A stretch of DNA of 64,000 nt from Bradyrhizobium sp. 21 (GTDB lineage Bacteria > Pseudomonadota > Alphaproteobacteria > Rhizobiales > Xanthobacteraceae): the NCBI RefSeq assembly GCF_023073335.1, contig NZ_JADPJG010000032.1:1-64000 (forward strand), given 5' to 3'. A model generated the notes under the pieces. That model ran no database searches. It was not told where the DNA came from and saw only the letters and a list, made by a program, of their open reading frames with translations. The position numbers and the translations under genes were made by a program. Below, in pieces: positions 54,337 through 63,098 of the stretch (its first letter is position 1; each line of letters opens with the position of its first letter).

Positions 54337-55698
54337 CTAGGCGGCCAGGCGCGTGACGACACGCGCGGCATCGGTTTTGAGCTTTTGCAGATCGAGCCCC
54401 GGAATGGCGCCGTCCTCGACGACGATCCGGCCGCCGATCAGGAGATAGCGCAGTTTGGCCGAGCCGCCGCAGGTCACCGGCGCAATCAGGGGATCGTGCA
54501 TGCCGAAATGCCTGACCTCATCGAGCTTGAAAATGGCGATGTCTGCTTGTTGGCCGGGCGCCAGCGTGCCGACATGGGGCATGCCCAGCACACGGGCTCC
54601 ACCGGCGGTCGCCCAGTGCACGACGTCCTCGGCGGTCACCGCACCCGCCCCCTTCACCGCGCGATGGGTGTGCCAGGCGCTGTGCATTTCGCAGAGCATG
54701 TCGGCCGCTTCATTGGAGGCCGCGCCGTCAACGCCGAGCGAGACGGCGCCGCCAAGGCGCGCCATCGCGTCGGCGGGCGCGATGCCGGAGCCGAGGCGGC
54801 AATTGGACTGCGGGCAATGCGCCATGCCCGTACCGGTGCTCGCGAGAATGCGTACCTCCTCCTCGTCGAGATGCACCAGATGCGCGAACCACACGTCCTC
54901 GCCGAGCCAGTCGTGATCGGCAAGCCAATGCACCGGGCGTTTGCCGTGCACCGACAGGCAGAAATCGACATAGTCGGCGGTTTCCGACAAATGGCTGTGC
55001 AGCCGCACCCCCATTCGCCGCGCCGCGGCGATCACTTCGCGCAGCTCACCGGGATCGAGCGACCAGGTAGGCGTAGTCGGCGCCAGCGCAACCCGCGACA
55101 GCGCGCTCGGCGAAGGATCGTGGAAGCGCTGCGCGCAGGCCTCCACCGACTGCAGCATGCGATCGAGCGTCTCGACCGGCATCGCGGCAAACCTGTCGGT
55201 GTCGACATGGCGCGCCTGAGTGCCGCCGCCGCGGCAAAATACCAGGCGAATGCCGAGACTGCGCGCGACCTCGAAGATCACATGTGCCGGGTCGAACCCG
55301 AAACTGTCGCTGAAGAGATAGTGGTGGTCTGCAACCGTCGTCGTTCCCGACAGCAGAAGCTCGGTCAGTCCGATCCGGGCCGCGACAGCCAGCGCCTCCT
55401 CGTCAAATTTCGACCAGAACCGATAAGGCACCGCGCGCAGCCAGCCGGCCAGCGGCAGATCGATGCCGGACCGCACGCCCTTCAATACGCTCTGGAACAG
55501 ATGATGGTGGGTCGAGACCAGGCCGGGATAGACCACGCCACCCCTGGCATCGAGCCGTTCTTCGCCCGGCTCCGGCTTGAGCGCGCCGATTTCGACGATC
55601 ACGCCGTCACGGATGCGGATTTGGCCGGCGGCGCGCATGGCGGCGCCCGGCAGGCCGGTAAAGATGCCGGCGGCATTGTCGATCAACATGGCGGTCAT
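54337..55698 (-). CDS. 8-oxoguanine deaminase/AtzB-like (TRZ/ATZ) amidohydrolase
   Basis: 453-aa aminohydrolase. Metal and catalytic residues are H64 and H66 (STHHHLFQS), H236 with E239 (HSHLSET), H273 (WFAHLVHL) and D324 (GVDGAASNE). The segment HCPQSNCRLGSGIAP is typical of 8-oxoguanine/isoxanthopterin deaminases and also close to AtzB. It removes an amino group from a purine-, pterin- or triazine-like ring in the cytoplasm. It overlaps the permease gene by 4 bp, so uptake and deamination are coupled. Unlike the CodA-like neighbour, its active site looks intact. Confidence 0.92.
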   Translation of the reverse strand: MTAMLIDNAAGIFTGLPGAAMRAAGQIRIRDGVIVEIGALKPEPGEERLDARGGVVYPGLVSTHHHLFQSVLKGVRSGIDLPLAGWLRAVPYRFWSKFDEEALAVAARIGLTELLLSGTTTVADHHYLFSDSFGFDPAHVIFEVARSLGIRLVFCRGGGTQARHVDTDRFAAMPVETLDRMLQSVEACAQRFHDPSPSALSRVALAPTTPTWSLDPGELREVIAAARRMGVRLHSHLSETADYVDFCLSVHGKRPVHWLADHDWLGEDVWFAHLVHLDEEEVRILASTGTGMAHCPQSNCRLGSGIAPADAMARLGGAVSLGVDGAASNEAADMLCEMHSAWHTHRAVKGAGAVTAEDVVHWATAGGARVLGMPHVGTLAPGQQADIAIFKLDEVRHFGMHDPLIAPVTCGGSAKLRYLLIGGRIVVEDGAIPGLDLQKLKTDAARVVTRLAA

Positions 55699-56495
55699 GC
55701 CTCGGCCCTGGTTTCGCTATCGTGCCAATTCGACAGAGCCAGTTGCGACAGCGCAACCATGACCCCGAACAATACGACCCCGGTCAGCGTGATCAGGAAC
55801 AGCGCTGCAAACATGCGGGGAATATCAAGAGAGAATCCCGCATCGAGGATTTCGTAGGCGAGCCCCGACGAACGGCCGCCAGTGCCCGCCACAAACTCCG
55901 CGACAACCGCGCCGATCAACGCAAGGCCGCTCGATATCCGCAGACCGCCGAAGAAATAGGGCAGCGCGCCGGGAATGCGCAGCTTGACCAACGTCTTGAA
56001 ACGGCTGGCGCGATTCATCCGGAAGAAGTTCGCAAGTCCGGGGTCGACGCTGCGCAGGCCAAGCGTCGTATTGGAGATGATGGGAAACAGCGCCACCATC
56101 GTTGCGCAGATGGTCAGGGATAGCTGGGTGTTTTTCACCAGGATGATGATGAGAGGTGCAATCGCGACGACGGGTGTCACCTGCAGGAGCACCGCGTAGG
56201 GAAAGAGGCCGACCTCGATCGCCCGGCTCTGCACGAACATGAAGGCGATCAGCGTGCCGAGAATGACGGCGGCCACGAAAGCCTGCAAGGTCACGCGCAA
56301 GGTCACCAGCAGCGCGCGGAAGAGCGAGGGACCATGCTGCAGGAAGCTCGTGAAAATGTCGGACGGCTTCGGAAACAGATAGACCGGAACGGACGTCAGC
56401 CGAAAGCCGATCTCCCACACGGCGAACAGGACAACACCAACCGCAACCGGGGCTGCAATCCGCACGAAGACCTCGGACTCGAACAGCGGCTTCAC
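55695..56495 (-). CDS. ABC transporter permease, SsuC/ThiX type
   Basis: 266-aa inner-membrane permease with about six helices and a GTG start at 56495 (KPLFESEVFVRIAAPVAVG). A central segment reads FPIISNTTLGLRSVDPGLAN and the EAA-like loop is RASRFKTLVKLRIPGALPYF. It overlaps the ATPase upstream (GTGA) and the deaminase downstream (ATGA). It belongs to the importer whose receptor is at 57357. Confidence 0.94.
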   Translation of the reverse strand: MKPLFESEVFVRIAAPVAVGVVLFAVWEIGFRLTSVPVYLFPKPSDIFTSFLQHGPSLFRALLVTLRVTLQAFVAAVILGTLIAFMFVQSRAIEVGLFPYAVLLQVTPVVAIAPLIIILVKNTQLSLTICATMVALFPIISNTTLGLRSVDPGLANFFRMNRASRFKTLVKLRIPGALPYFFGGLRISSGLALIGAVVAEFVAGTGGRSSGLAYEILDAGFSLDIPRMFAALFLITLTGVVLFGVMVALSQLALSNWHDSETRAEA

Positions 56496-57346
56496 GATCC
56501 GTCTCCCATGGCTGACTGAATGGATGCCTCAGCAAGCCAGGTCGACAATTCGCGGCAATAGGCTGCGAATTTCGGGCTATCGCGGAATCCCTGATCGCGT
56601 GGCTGCGGATGATCGATGGTCATCGTGCGGAAGATGCGACCGGGGTTCGCGGCCATGACAATGATCCGGGTCGAGAGGAACACAGCTTCGTAGATCGAGT
56701 GGGTGACGAAGACCGTGGTCAGCTTACGCTCCCACGACAGATTGACGAGATCATCGTCCAGCTTGTTCCGGGTGAATTCGTCGAGTGCGCCGAACGGCTC
56801 GTCCATCAACAGAAGGTTGGGGCTCGTGACCAGGGCACGCGCGATCGAGACGCGCATCTTCATTCCGCCGGACAGCTGCCTTGGAAAATGCCGATTGAAC
56901 GCGGACAGGCCCACACGCGCAATCGCATCCGCGACTTTCGGATCCGCCGTCCCCCGTGGCATGTTGGCGAACTCGAGCGGCAAGCGGACATTGGCCTCGA
57001 CCCGAGCCCATGGCATCAAGGTCGGTTCCTGGAATACGAAAGCGAGGCGCCTTCCCTCCCGTCCCACTTGCGCGAAGTCGCCGCGCCACCACAACAGCCG
57101 GCCGTCGGACGGCTCGATGAGGTTGGCGATCAGCTTGAGCAAGGTGCTCTTGCCGCAGCCGGACGGACCGATCAGGGTCAGGAACTCACCGTCTGCGACG
57201 GAAAGATCAATCGGCGCCAGTCCGCGCGCGCCGTTGGCAAAGACCTTCTCGGCGGACAGAACTTCAACGGCCGGTGGCTGGCCGCAACCCGGCGTCATTT
57301 GCCTTGCTTTCTCGCCGAGCGGTTCAACGGGCAGCAGCGCCGTCAT
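56492..57346 (-). CDS. ABC transporter ATPase, SsuB/ThiZ type
   Basis: 284-aa ATPase subunit. Walker A is GPSGCGKST (60-68), the Q-loop region is LAFVFQEPTLMPW, the signature is LSGGMKMRVSIARAL and Walker B is LLLMDEPFGALDE. The start ATG 57346 is 10 bp after the receptor stop. About 25 extra N-terminal residues precede the fold. It drives the LysR-linked importer. Confidence 0.95.
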   Translation of the reverse strand: MTALLPVEPLGEKARQMTPGCGQPPAVEVLSAEKVFANGARGLAPIDLSVADGEFLTLIGPSGCGKSTLLKLIANLIEPSDGRLLWWRGDFAQVGREGRRLAFVFQEPTLMPWARVEANVRLPLEFANMPRGTADPKVADAIARVGLSAFNRHFPRQLSGGMKMRVSIARALVTSPNLLLMDEPFGALDEFTRNKLDDDLVNLSWERKLTTVFVTHSIYEAVFLSTRIIVMAANPGRIFRTMTIDHPQPRDQGFRDSPKFAAYCRELSTWLAEASIQSAMGDGS

Positions 57347-57356
57347 GTCGGCTCCC

Positions 57357-58352
57357 CTAGTTCACGCCGATCTTCAGGTCCTTGACGAAACGATCGTCGA
57401 AGCTCTTGTGCCAGTCCACCTTCGGGTCGAGCATCCCGCCCGTGACCAGAAAATCGTAGATCTTCTGGTAGCGGTCGGCAGTGATGATCCCCACTCCGAG
57501 CGTTGCCGCATCCCCACGGTCGATTGCCTTCATTTCCTTCATTTTCTCGAGCGCAAAGGCGAGCTGCCCATCTGTCATCTTGCCGTTATCGGCCTTGATC
57601 AGGGCATTTGCCGGCGCCGGATTCTTCATGTAGTCGCGCCAGCCTTCGAGCGATGCCTTGACGAAGCGCGCCACGACGTCGGATTTTTCAGCGATCATCT
57701 TCTCGGTCGTGACGATGGTCGAACCGTAAGGCGGGTAGCCGCCGTCGGCGAGCAGGAAGAATTTGGCCTTCTCGTTCTGCTGCTCGGCTTGATACGGCTC
57801 GGACGACGGATAGGCCTGCTGCGCCACGGTTTTGTCGGCGAAGAAGGGCTGCAGGTTGAAAGTGTAGGGTCGGATCTGCTCGTCGGTATAGCCATATTTG
57901 GCACGCAGCCAGGGCCAGAACGTCGTACGCGACGATCCCGCAATCAGGATCGGCCGGCCCTTCAGCGCGGCGAGATCAGCCACGTCGTCATGGGTCATGA
58001 TCCCCTGCAGGTCGAACTGAAACGACGAGGCGACCGTCACCAGAGGCAGATTCTGCTCACGGCCTTTGAGAACCTGGATATCGTAGCCCATCATGAAATC
58101 GGCGTCGCCGCCCAACAGGAGCTGCGAACCGTTCACCTGCGGGCCGCCCATCTTGATCGTGACGTCGAGGCCAGCCTTGTCGTACAGCCCGGTCGCCTTG
58201 GCCTGGTAGAATCCGCCATGCTCGGCCTGCGCGAACCAGCTTGTGAGGAATGTCACCTTCTCGGCAGCCCGCGCCGGCGCCAGTGACGCGGACAAGGCGA
58301 CGCCTGCGACCAGACCGGCTGCAACAGTTCGGGACAGATTTTTCATGGTCAT
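57357..58352 (-). CDS. ABC transporter substrate-binding protein, THI5/NMT1 (ThiY) type
   Basis: 331-aa periplasmic receptor. The start at ATG 58352 (MTMKNLSRTVAAGLVAGVA) gives a signal ending PARAA. The mature part opens EKVTFLTSWFAQAEHGGFYQ, then LYDKAGLDVTIKMGGPQVNG, typical of ThiY/THI5-like receptors for pyrimidine or related heterocycles. It is the first gene of the minus-strand run 58352-46148, and the 41-bp LysR-type element C lies 96 bp upstream. The gene order of importer followed by deaminase suggests an amino-heterocycle ligand (inference). Confidence 0.93.
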   Translation of the reverse strand: MTMKNLSRTVAAGLVAGVALSASLAPARAAEKVTFLTSWFAQAEHGGFYQAKATGLYDKAGLDVTIKMGGPQVNGSQLLLGGDADFMMGYDIQVLKGREQNLPLVTVASSFQFDLQGIMTHDDVADLAALKGRPILIAGSSRTTFWPWLRAKYGYTDEQIRPYTFNLQPFFADKTVAQQAYPSSEPYQAEQQNEKAKFFLLADGGYPPYGSTIVTTEKMIAEKSDVVARFVKASLEGWRDYMKNPAPANALIKADNGKMTDGQLAFALEKMKEMKAIDRGDAATLGVGIITADRYQKIYDFLVTGGMLDPKVDWHKSFDDRFVKDLKIGVN

Positions 58353-58447
58353 GCGGGGTGCACTCCTGGATCGCGCCGGCGATGGCCGGCGGGCACTGTG
58401 CTGGGAGACGTGACAGCCTTGAAGATGCATGGGCAGACTGTCACCTC

Positions 58448-58488
58448 AAAGCATTTTAATTCGCGCAATCTGTTGCCTTTCGAGCAAC
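58448..58488 (-). promoter_or_regulatory. 41-bp LysR-type regulatory element, copy C
   Basis: Plus-strand reading: AAAGCATTTTAATTCG, eight variable bases, then GTTGCC-TTTCG-AGCAAC. It matches the copies at 62035 and 63099 at the same 41-bp length. The GTTGCC palindrome (one mismatch here) contains a T-N11-A core and is the probable recruitment site; the AAAGC..TTCG part, nearer the target gene at 58352, is the probable activation site. Confidence 0.72.
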
Positions 58489-58624
58489 GCCACTTTCATG
58501 GGCAAGCGGCGTCGGCCTGAGGACTGGCCAACCGTATCAGGTCAGCCGCCTGGCATGTCTCCATCCATCAAACCAAGCCGATCGTGGTTTGGTGTAGGAA
58601 AGGAATCCAGGATTTGCGTGTTTC

Positions 58625-58662
58625 GTTGCCTCCGCGGCAATGCCGGCTTCATGGGCAACCGG
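58625..58662 (-). repeat. Degenerate second copy of LysR element flank
   Basis: GTTGCC-TCCGC-GGCAAT followed by GCCGGCTTCATGGGCAACCGG matches 28 of 38 positions with 58472-58509, 153 bp away. The AAAGC half is missing. It looks like a duplicated and decayed, or auxiliary, regulator site. Confidence 0.45.
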
Positions 58663-58777
58663 CTGCCGAAGATACGCGCAGAGCAGCAAACAGGACGGCC
58701 CTGCGCGCCAGTGACCAAGTAGCCACCGACGTAGAGTTCGCCAGAACTTCGCGGTGACGCCGCTTCGCAAGACGGGG

Positions 58778-59362
58778 CTAGAACCGGCTCATGTCCCGCC
58801 GCAGCCTCGCAAGAAAGCGGCTGCGCTTGTCTGCCGTCGCGACGTTCATGTGATAGAGCGCGTAATAGCGCACGCGCGCCTTGCCGCCCGTGAACCACGG
58901 CAGATAGCGCTTGATGATCTTGCGCGGCGGATCGGCCATGCCAATCGCCTGCCAACGCGGCCGACCATAGGTCGCAATACCCGTGATGCGTTCGATGTGC
59001 TGCAGCATCGGCCGGGCATGGCCGGGATCGGACAGATCGAGCGCGATGCCCGGGCCGAACATGCGATCGAACCAGCCCTTGAGCATCGCCGGCGGCCCGA
59101 ACGACCAGGTGGGAAACTGCACGATCAGCGCATTGGCCGCCATCAGGCGCGCGACATGGGCCTCGTTGTTGCGTCGGTTACGCCCCGGGTCGTGGTAGTC
59201 GCTGCGGCGCTGCGCAGTCAGGATGGGATCGAACCCCTCCGCATAGAGATCGAGCAGATCGACGGTATGGCCGGCCTCGGCAAGTCCGGCGAGCGCCTCG
59301 TTGCGAATGGCCGCGTGGAAGCTGTCGGCGAGCGGATGGCAATACACGTAGAGCACGCGCAT
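58778..59362 (-). CDS. Flavodoxin-fold NAD(P)H oxidoreductase (quinone reductase-like)
   Basis: 194-aa FMN/FAD-type reductase. The N-terminus MRVLYVYCHPLADSFHAAI is the phosphate-binding start of the family, and FPTWSFGPPAMLKGWFDRMF is its conserved core. Members reduce quinones, azo or nitro compounds with NAD(P)H. It is the last gene of the four-gene operon starting at 61968 and is separated from the FAD oxidase by 3 bp. It could supply reduced flavin or electrons to the oxygenases nearby, but no direct evidence exists. Confidence 0.9.
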   Translation of the reverse strand: MRVLYVYCHPLADSFHAAIRNEALAGLAEAGHTVDLLDLYAEGFDPILTAQRRSDYHDPGRNRRNNEAHVARLMAANALIVQFPTWSFGPPAMLKGWFDRMFGPGIALDLSDPGHARPMLQHIERITGIATYGRPRWQAIGMADPPRKIIKRYLPWFTGGKARVRYYALYHMNVATADKRSRFLARLRRDMSRF

Positions 59363-59365
59363 CGC

Positions 59366-60721
59366 TCATAACCTCGCGCTGACAAAGCTCCGCATCTTGC
59401 CGGGATTGAGCAGGCCGAACGGATCGACCTCGTGCTTGAAGCCGAGTTGATCCGCATCGGCGCGCTTGTAGCGGCTACCGTCCTCGACGGTGAAGACGTG
59501 CGGGTTGGCAATGAAGACACCGCGCTCCTCATGCAGCCGTATGATCTCGTTCAGGCGATCTGAATCGGTGTAACGGATCACCGGCAGGCTACTGCAGGTG
59601 ACGCGGCCACCAAAGCGAATGAACTCGAGGTGCTGCAAAACCTCGTCTCCAAACAGCTCCCGCATCTCGACGACCTTTTCCAGGACACGGTCATGCGGGT
59701 AGAGGCATTGCAGGTAGGTCACGGAGCGATCGGTCTTCAGCACCTGCAGCGTGGTGTGGTTCCAGCAATATTCGTAGAGCGGGACCCGGCTCAGGCTGTC
59801 ATCGGTCGGCATCTCGAGCGTGATATTGCCGCGGCGACCGAGCAGTGACTTGAAACTTTCGAGAGAGGGCTCGGCGATCATCGCCATCAACACGCTCTTC
59901 CCATCCGGACAATACGGTTTCAGCGCGCCGAAATAGGACGGTAGTGGCCAGGTGACCGGTGCGAGAACCTTTTTCACGATCCCGTCGGCCAGGGCAGCCT
60001 CGTAGCCGAAAGCCGCCGCCTCGACAAAATCGTCAAACACCACCACGACGTCGATCCATTTCCACGCTGGCGCGAGCGGCATCTCCAACGCAGTGATGAT
60101 GCCGGTCGTGCCATAGGCGCGATTGACCTTCTGCGCCGCGTCGCCGCGCAATTCGATGACACGCGGCTCCTCTTCAAGGGTGACGATGCGCGCAGCCAGA
60201 ATGTTGCCCGGTTCCCGCAAGCCGCCATAGGCGACGGAACCAATCCCCCCCGATCCGCCCGCGACAAAGCCGCCGATCGTGGCCGTGCGCTTCGTCGATG
60301 GATGCATCCGCAGCTCCCGCCCCTGGGCCTGCGCAGCGGCATCGATCGCATTCATCTTGGCCCCCGCGCCGACACGGACGACGCCTGGCTTGATCCATTC
60401 GATGCTGTCGAGCCCGGAGATATCGAGCAGAACACCGCCCTGGAGTGGCACGGCCTGCCCGTAATTTCCGGTGCCGCCGCCACGCACGGTCATCGGCACC
60501 CGATGGCGTGCGCAAAGAGACGCTGCTCGAACCACGTCATCTTCGTTGCGCGGCAACACGATCAGGTCGGCCGACTTCCCGTCGAGCTGTGCATTCAGGA
60601 TCGGACTGTACCAGAAGAAGTCGCGCGAGCGCCGGCGCACGACCTTTTCTTCGGTCACGACAGGAATGTCGCCGAGATCGGCGACAAGCCGGTCGAGAGC
60701 GTTGGACGCGAGATCGTTCAC
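59366..60721 (-). CDS. FAD-linked oxidase (GlcD/VAO-type)
   Basis: 451-aa oxidase or dehydrogenase with an N-terminal PCMH-type FAD domain: VPMTVRGGGTGNYGQAVPLQ and KRTATIGGFVAGGSGGIGS bind FAD. The C-terminal cap ends LLNPGKMRSF, as in glycolate/D-lactate dehydrogenase relatives. It oxidises an alcohol, hydroxy acid or amine. The GTG start at 60721 overlaps the RutB-like stop as GTGA. The presence of only one FAD subunit and no FeS partner sets it apart from GlcDEF. Confidence 0.9.
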   Translation of the reverse strand: MNDLASNALDRLVADLGDIPVVTEEKVVRRRSRDFFWYSPILNAQLDGKSADLIVLPRNEDDVVRAASLCARHRVPMTVRGGGTGNYGQAVPLQGGVLLDISGLDSIEWIKPGVVRVGAGAKMNAIDAAAQAQGRELRMHPSTKRTATIGGFVAGGSGGIGSVAYGGLREPGNILAARIVTLEEEPRVIELRGDAAQKVNRAYGTTGIITALEMPLAPAWKWIDVVVVFDDFVEAAAFGYEAALADGIVKKVLAPVTWPLPSYFGALKPYCPDGKSVLMAMIAEPSLESFKSLLGRRGNITLEMPTDDSLSRVPLYEYCWNHTTLQVLKTDRSVTYLQCLYPHDRVLEKVVEMRELFGDEVLQHLEFIRFGGRVTCSSLPVIRYTDSDRLNEIIRLHEERGVFIANPHVFTVEDGSRYKRADADQLGFKHEVDPFGLLNPGKMRSFVSARL

Positions 60722-61545
60722 GATCGGTCACCCCTGAATGCACGCTGCGCGAGCTCAGCCGCGAGCGCCTCGGATCTGACGACGAAGCCAAAGCACTGGT
60801 TAACGTTGTAGATGGTCGCGGCCATGCAGTAGTCGGGCGAGGTCGTGGCGGCGCAGTCCTCCAGCAGTACGCAGTCGTAGCCGCGGAAATTCGCGTCCTG
60901 CAGCGTGCAGAGCACGCACTGATCGGCATTTACGCCTGCGAACATCAGCGTGGTCGCGCCGAGATTGCGAAGAATACTGTCGAGCTCAGTATCCTGAAAA
61001 CCCGACATCCGGTACTTGGCAACATGGATGTCGGTCGTCTCGACCGGAAGCTCGTCGACAATGGCCGCCGACCAACTGCCCCGCTCCAGCACTTTCGCGC
61101 CCGAGCCCGGCAGCGCGTCGCCGAGGCCAATACCGACGCCGCTCGGATTGTACACATGCAGCAATGACGGACTGAGATTGAGCCGGTCCGGCCGGTTGCC
61201 CCAGTTGACCCAGATGACCGGCACCGAAGAGCCGCGCAGCAAGGGCAGCAACCGCCGCAACGGCGCGATCGGGCGACGCGCCGGCGCGACGTCGACGCCG
61301 ATGTGCGCCAGCCAACCCTCGGGGTGGCAGAAATCGTTCTGCATATCGACAATCACCACCGCAGTGCGCGCAAGGTCGAACGTGATCAGCTTGCCCTGCG
61401 CTTGGACCGTCATCGGCCGCGGCGGGACCGGCTGACGCACCAGATCGGCCCGCCCTTCGGAAACCATCCAGCTGTTCGAGCCGCTTGACCCGAGCGGTAG
61501 CAGACCTTCGTCGCTCACGGCAGGATCGGGTGATACCGCGTCCAT
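60718..61545 (-). CDS. RutB/biuret-hydrolase-like isochorismatase-family amidohydrolase
   Basis: 275-aa cysteine amidohydrolase. The triad is D67 (VIVDMQNDFCHPEG), K177 (VAKYRMSGFQDT) and C210 (GVNADQCVLCT). The block order, especially VDELPV, SGFQDTELDSILR and RGYDCVLLEDC, resembles ureidoacrylate amidohydrolase RutB and biuret hydrolase more than nicotinamidase. It would release ammonia and carbamate-type products from ureido compounds. The N-terminal 45 residues precede the fold. It follows the cupin by 3 bp in a LysR-linked operon. It is the best candidate for a late nitrogen-releasing step. Confidence 0.9.
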   Translation of the reverse strand: MDAVSPDPAVSDEGLLPLGSSGSNSWMVSEGRADLVRQPVPPRPMTVQAQGKLITFDLARTAVVIVDMQNDFCHPEGWLAHIGVDVAPARRPIAPLRRLLPLLRGSSVPVIWVNWGNRPDRLNLSPSLLHVYNPSGVGIGLGDALPGSGAKVLERGSWSAAIVDELPVETTDIHVAKYRMSGFQDTELDSILRNLGATTLMFAGVNADQCVLCTLQDANFRGYDCVLLEDCAATTSPDYCMAATIYNVNQCFGFVVRSEALAAELAQRAFRGDRS

Positions 61546-61548
61546 CGA

Positions 61549-61968
61549 CTAGAGCCCTTGCAGAACGCGCATGTCTTCGGCGTCGAGCTCGACGGACTCG
61601 CCGCTGCGGATCAGCTCGGAAAAGCCCTCGTTGGGAGTCATCACGGTCAGCGTATAGAGCTTGCCCGGACCGGTGTTCTGGACCACGTGCTCGGAACCGG
61701 GATGCAACAAGAGCGAGTCCCCCTTCTTGATTGGCAGGGTCTTGCCATCGCAGCGCGCAACGCCCACCCCGTGCAGCACATGAAAGAACTCGTGCGCCGC
61801 GGCATGCTCGTTGGGGGGCGTCGCCCCACCAGCCTGGAAGATCTCGATGACAAAGATGTTGCTGATCCGGTCCGTCACCTCATCGAACAGCACGGCGAAA
61901 TAGTTGGTGTCCTTCGGCGAAATGCGAAAGGCTTTCGCACGCGAGAGATCGGCGACGCTAAACGACAT
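61549..61968 (-). CDS. Cupin-domain protein (first gene of LysR-linked operon)
   Basis: 139-aa cupin with AAHEFFHVLHGVGVARCDG and GDSLLLHPGSEHVVQNTG as the two cupin motifs. I prefer ATG 61968 (MSFSVADLSRAKAF) because GAGGA sits 10 bp upstream. The in-frame ATG at 62007 has no ribosome site and would lie only 27 bp from the LysR element, too close for a promoter. It may be a small dioxygenase or a metabolite-binding protein. It heads the operon with the RutB-like, FAD oxidase and flavodoxin-fold genes. Confidence 0.82.
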   Translation of the reverse strand: MSFSVADLSRAKAFRISPKDTNYFAVLFDEVTDRISNIFVIEIFQAGGATPPNEHAAAHEFFHVLHGVGVARCDGKTLPIKKGDSLLLHPGSEHVVQNTGPGKLYTLTVMTPNEGFSELIRSGESVELDAEDMRVLQGL

Positions 61969-62034
61969 TTGATGAATTCCTCGAACGGTGTGCGTGTCGT
62001 CAATCATGGATGTCGCACGCGCCAACGTCACTTC

Positions 62035-62075
62035 AAAGCGCTTTGATTCGACAGACCCGTTGCCTTTTCGGCAAC
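62035..62075 (-). promoter_or_regulatory. 41-bp LysR-type regulatory element, copy A
   Basis: Plus-strand reading: AAAGCGCTTTGATTCG, eight variable bases, then GTTGCC-TTTTC-GGCAAC, a perfect 6-bp-arm palindrome with a T-N11-A core. It lies between the LysR gene (start 62134) and the divergent cupin operon, the classic LysR arrangement. The AAAGC half faces the cupin gene. Confidence 0.78.
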
Positions 62076-62133
62076 GAGCCGCCATCCTGCGAAATTCCTT
62101 GGGGCGCAAGGATATTTCGAGGATGCATCAGGA

Positions 62134-63036
62134 ATGCTTCACAGCCGGCTGCTGAACTACATCGACGAGGTTGCCCGCACAGGCTCGATCCGCAAGGCTG
62201 CGGACCGTCTGAATGTCGCCGCGTCAGCCATCAGTCGTCAGATTCTGGCGCTCGAAACGCAGTTGGGAACGCCGATCTTCCAGCGTCTTCCAAAGAAGCT
62301 GATCCTCACTGCCGCGGGCGAAGTCCTGATCGGCCATGTCCGTCAGACGCTCAAGGAGCTGACCCGTACACAGACAAAGATCGAGGAATTGAAAGGCCTG
62401 CGGCGGGGCGAAATCACGGTGGCGATGATGAGCGGTCTCGCCTCGAACCTCGTCCCCAGCACGGTGAAGGAGTTTCGAGCGGCCAATCCGCGGGTCAAGC
62501 TCAACCTGACGCTGTTCAATACAGGCGCGGAGATTCAGCTCGCCGTTGCAAGCGGCGAGGCGGATCTCGGTATCGGCTTCGACTTCGGCAAGGACAGCAA
62601 TCTGAAAGTCCTGGCCCGTGGCGTCGGCCGGCTCGGCGCGGTCATGGCCCCCAATCATCCACTGGCAAAGCGAACCAGCATCCGTCTCAGCGATTGTACC
62701 GATTACCCGCTCGTCATCGCCGATGGCACCAGTGCGATCCGGCCCTATCTGGATGCGGCTTTCGCCCGCGTCGCGATCGACCTGCAACCGGCCATCGAGA
62801 CGAATTCGATAGAGATCATGCGGCATGCCGTCATTTTGGACGATGGCATCACTTTTTTGACGCCGTTTGACGTCGAGTTCGAACGACGTGCCGGGCGGCT
62901 TGCCCATGTGACCGTGCGGGAGCTCTCTCACGAGACTCAGGCGCTGATGCTGGTCGGCCATACGCGCGGGACCAGCGCGATCGCCAGCGTGTTGGCAGAG
63001 ATGCTGAAGACAATGATCCGGGACGTTGCCGTCTGA
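62134..63036 (+). CDS. LysR-family transcriptional regulator
   Basis: 300-aa LTTR. The winged helix-turn-helix is at residues about 1-60 (SIRKAADRLNVAASAISRQI, then LETQLGTPIFQR), followed by the linker helix and a periplasmic-binding-like effector domain (ITVAMMSGLASNLVP, VASGEADLGIGFDF). It is divergent from the cupin operon, and its likely site GTTGCC-N5-GGCAAC lies between them. The same element recurs before the importer operon at 58352 and the creatininase-family gene at 63246. It probably activates all three units in response to a pathway metabolite. Confidence 0.95.
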   Translation: MLHSRLLNYIDEVARTGSIRKAADRLNVAASAISRQILALETQLGTPIFQRLPKKLILTAAGEVLIGHVRQTLKELTRTQTKIEELKGLRRGEITVAMMSGLASNLVPSTVKEFRAANPRVKLNLTLFNTGAEIQLAVASGEADLGIGFDFGKDSNLKVLARGVGRLGAVMAPNHPLAKRTSIRLSDCTDYPLVIADGTSAIRPYLDAAFARVAIDLQPAIETNSIEIMRHAVILDDGITFLTPFDVEFERRAGRLAHVTVRELSHETQALMLVGHTRGTSAIASVLAEMLKTMIRDVAV

Positions 63037-63098
63037 CCGGAGGCCGGCTGCGGAGGTGACAGATCGATCATCACCGTCGTCGACGCGCCCAAGGCTCT

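Larger units (their letters stand above)
58353..58777. other. Promoter region of the importer/deaminase operon
   Basis: These 425 bp contain no supportable gene. They hold the 41-bp LysR-type element C (58448-58488) and a degenerate second copy of part of it with its flank (58625-58662). The right end abuts the stop of the flavodoxin-fold gene at 58778, so the preceding operon terminates here. I see no clear T-run terminator. Confidence 0.6.

Noticed and set aside
54385..55857. 490-aa open frame on the plus strand
   Set aside because: Antisense to the 8-oxoguanine-deaminase-like gene; shadow frame.
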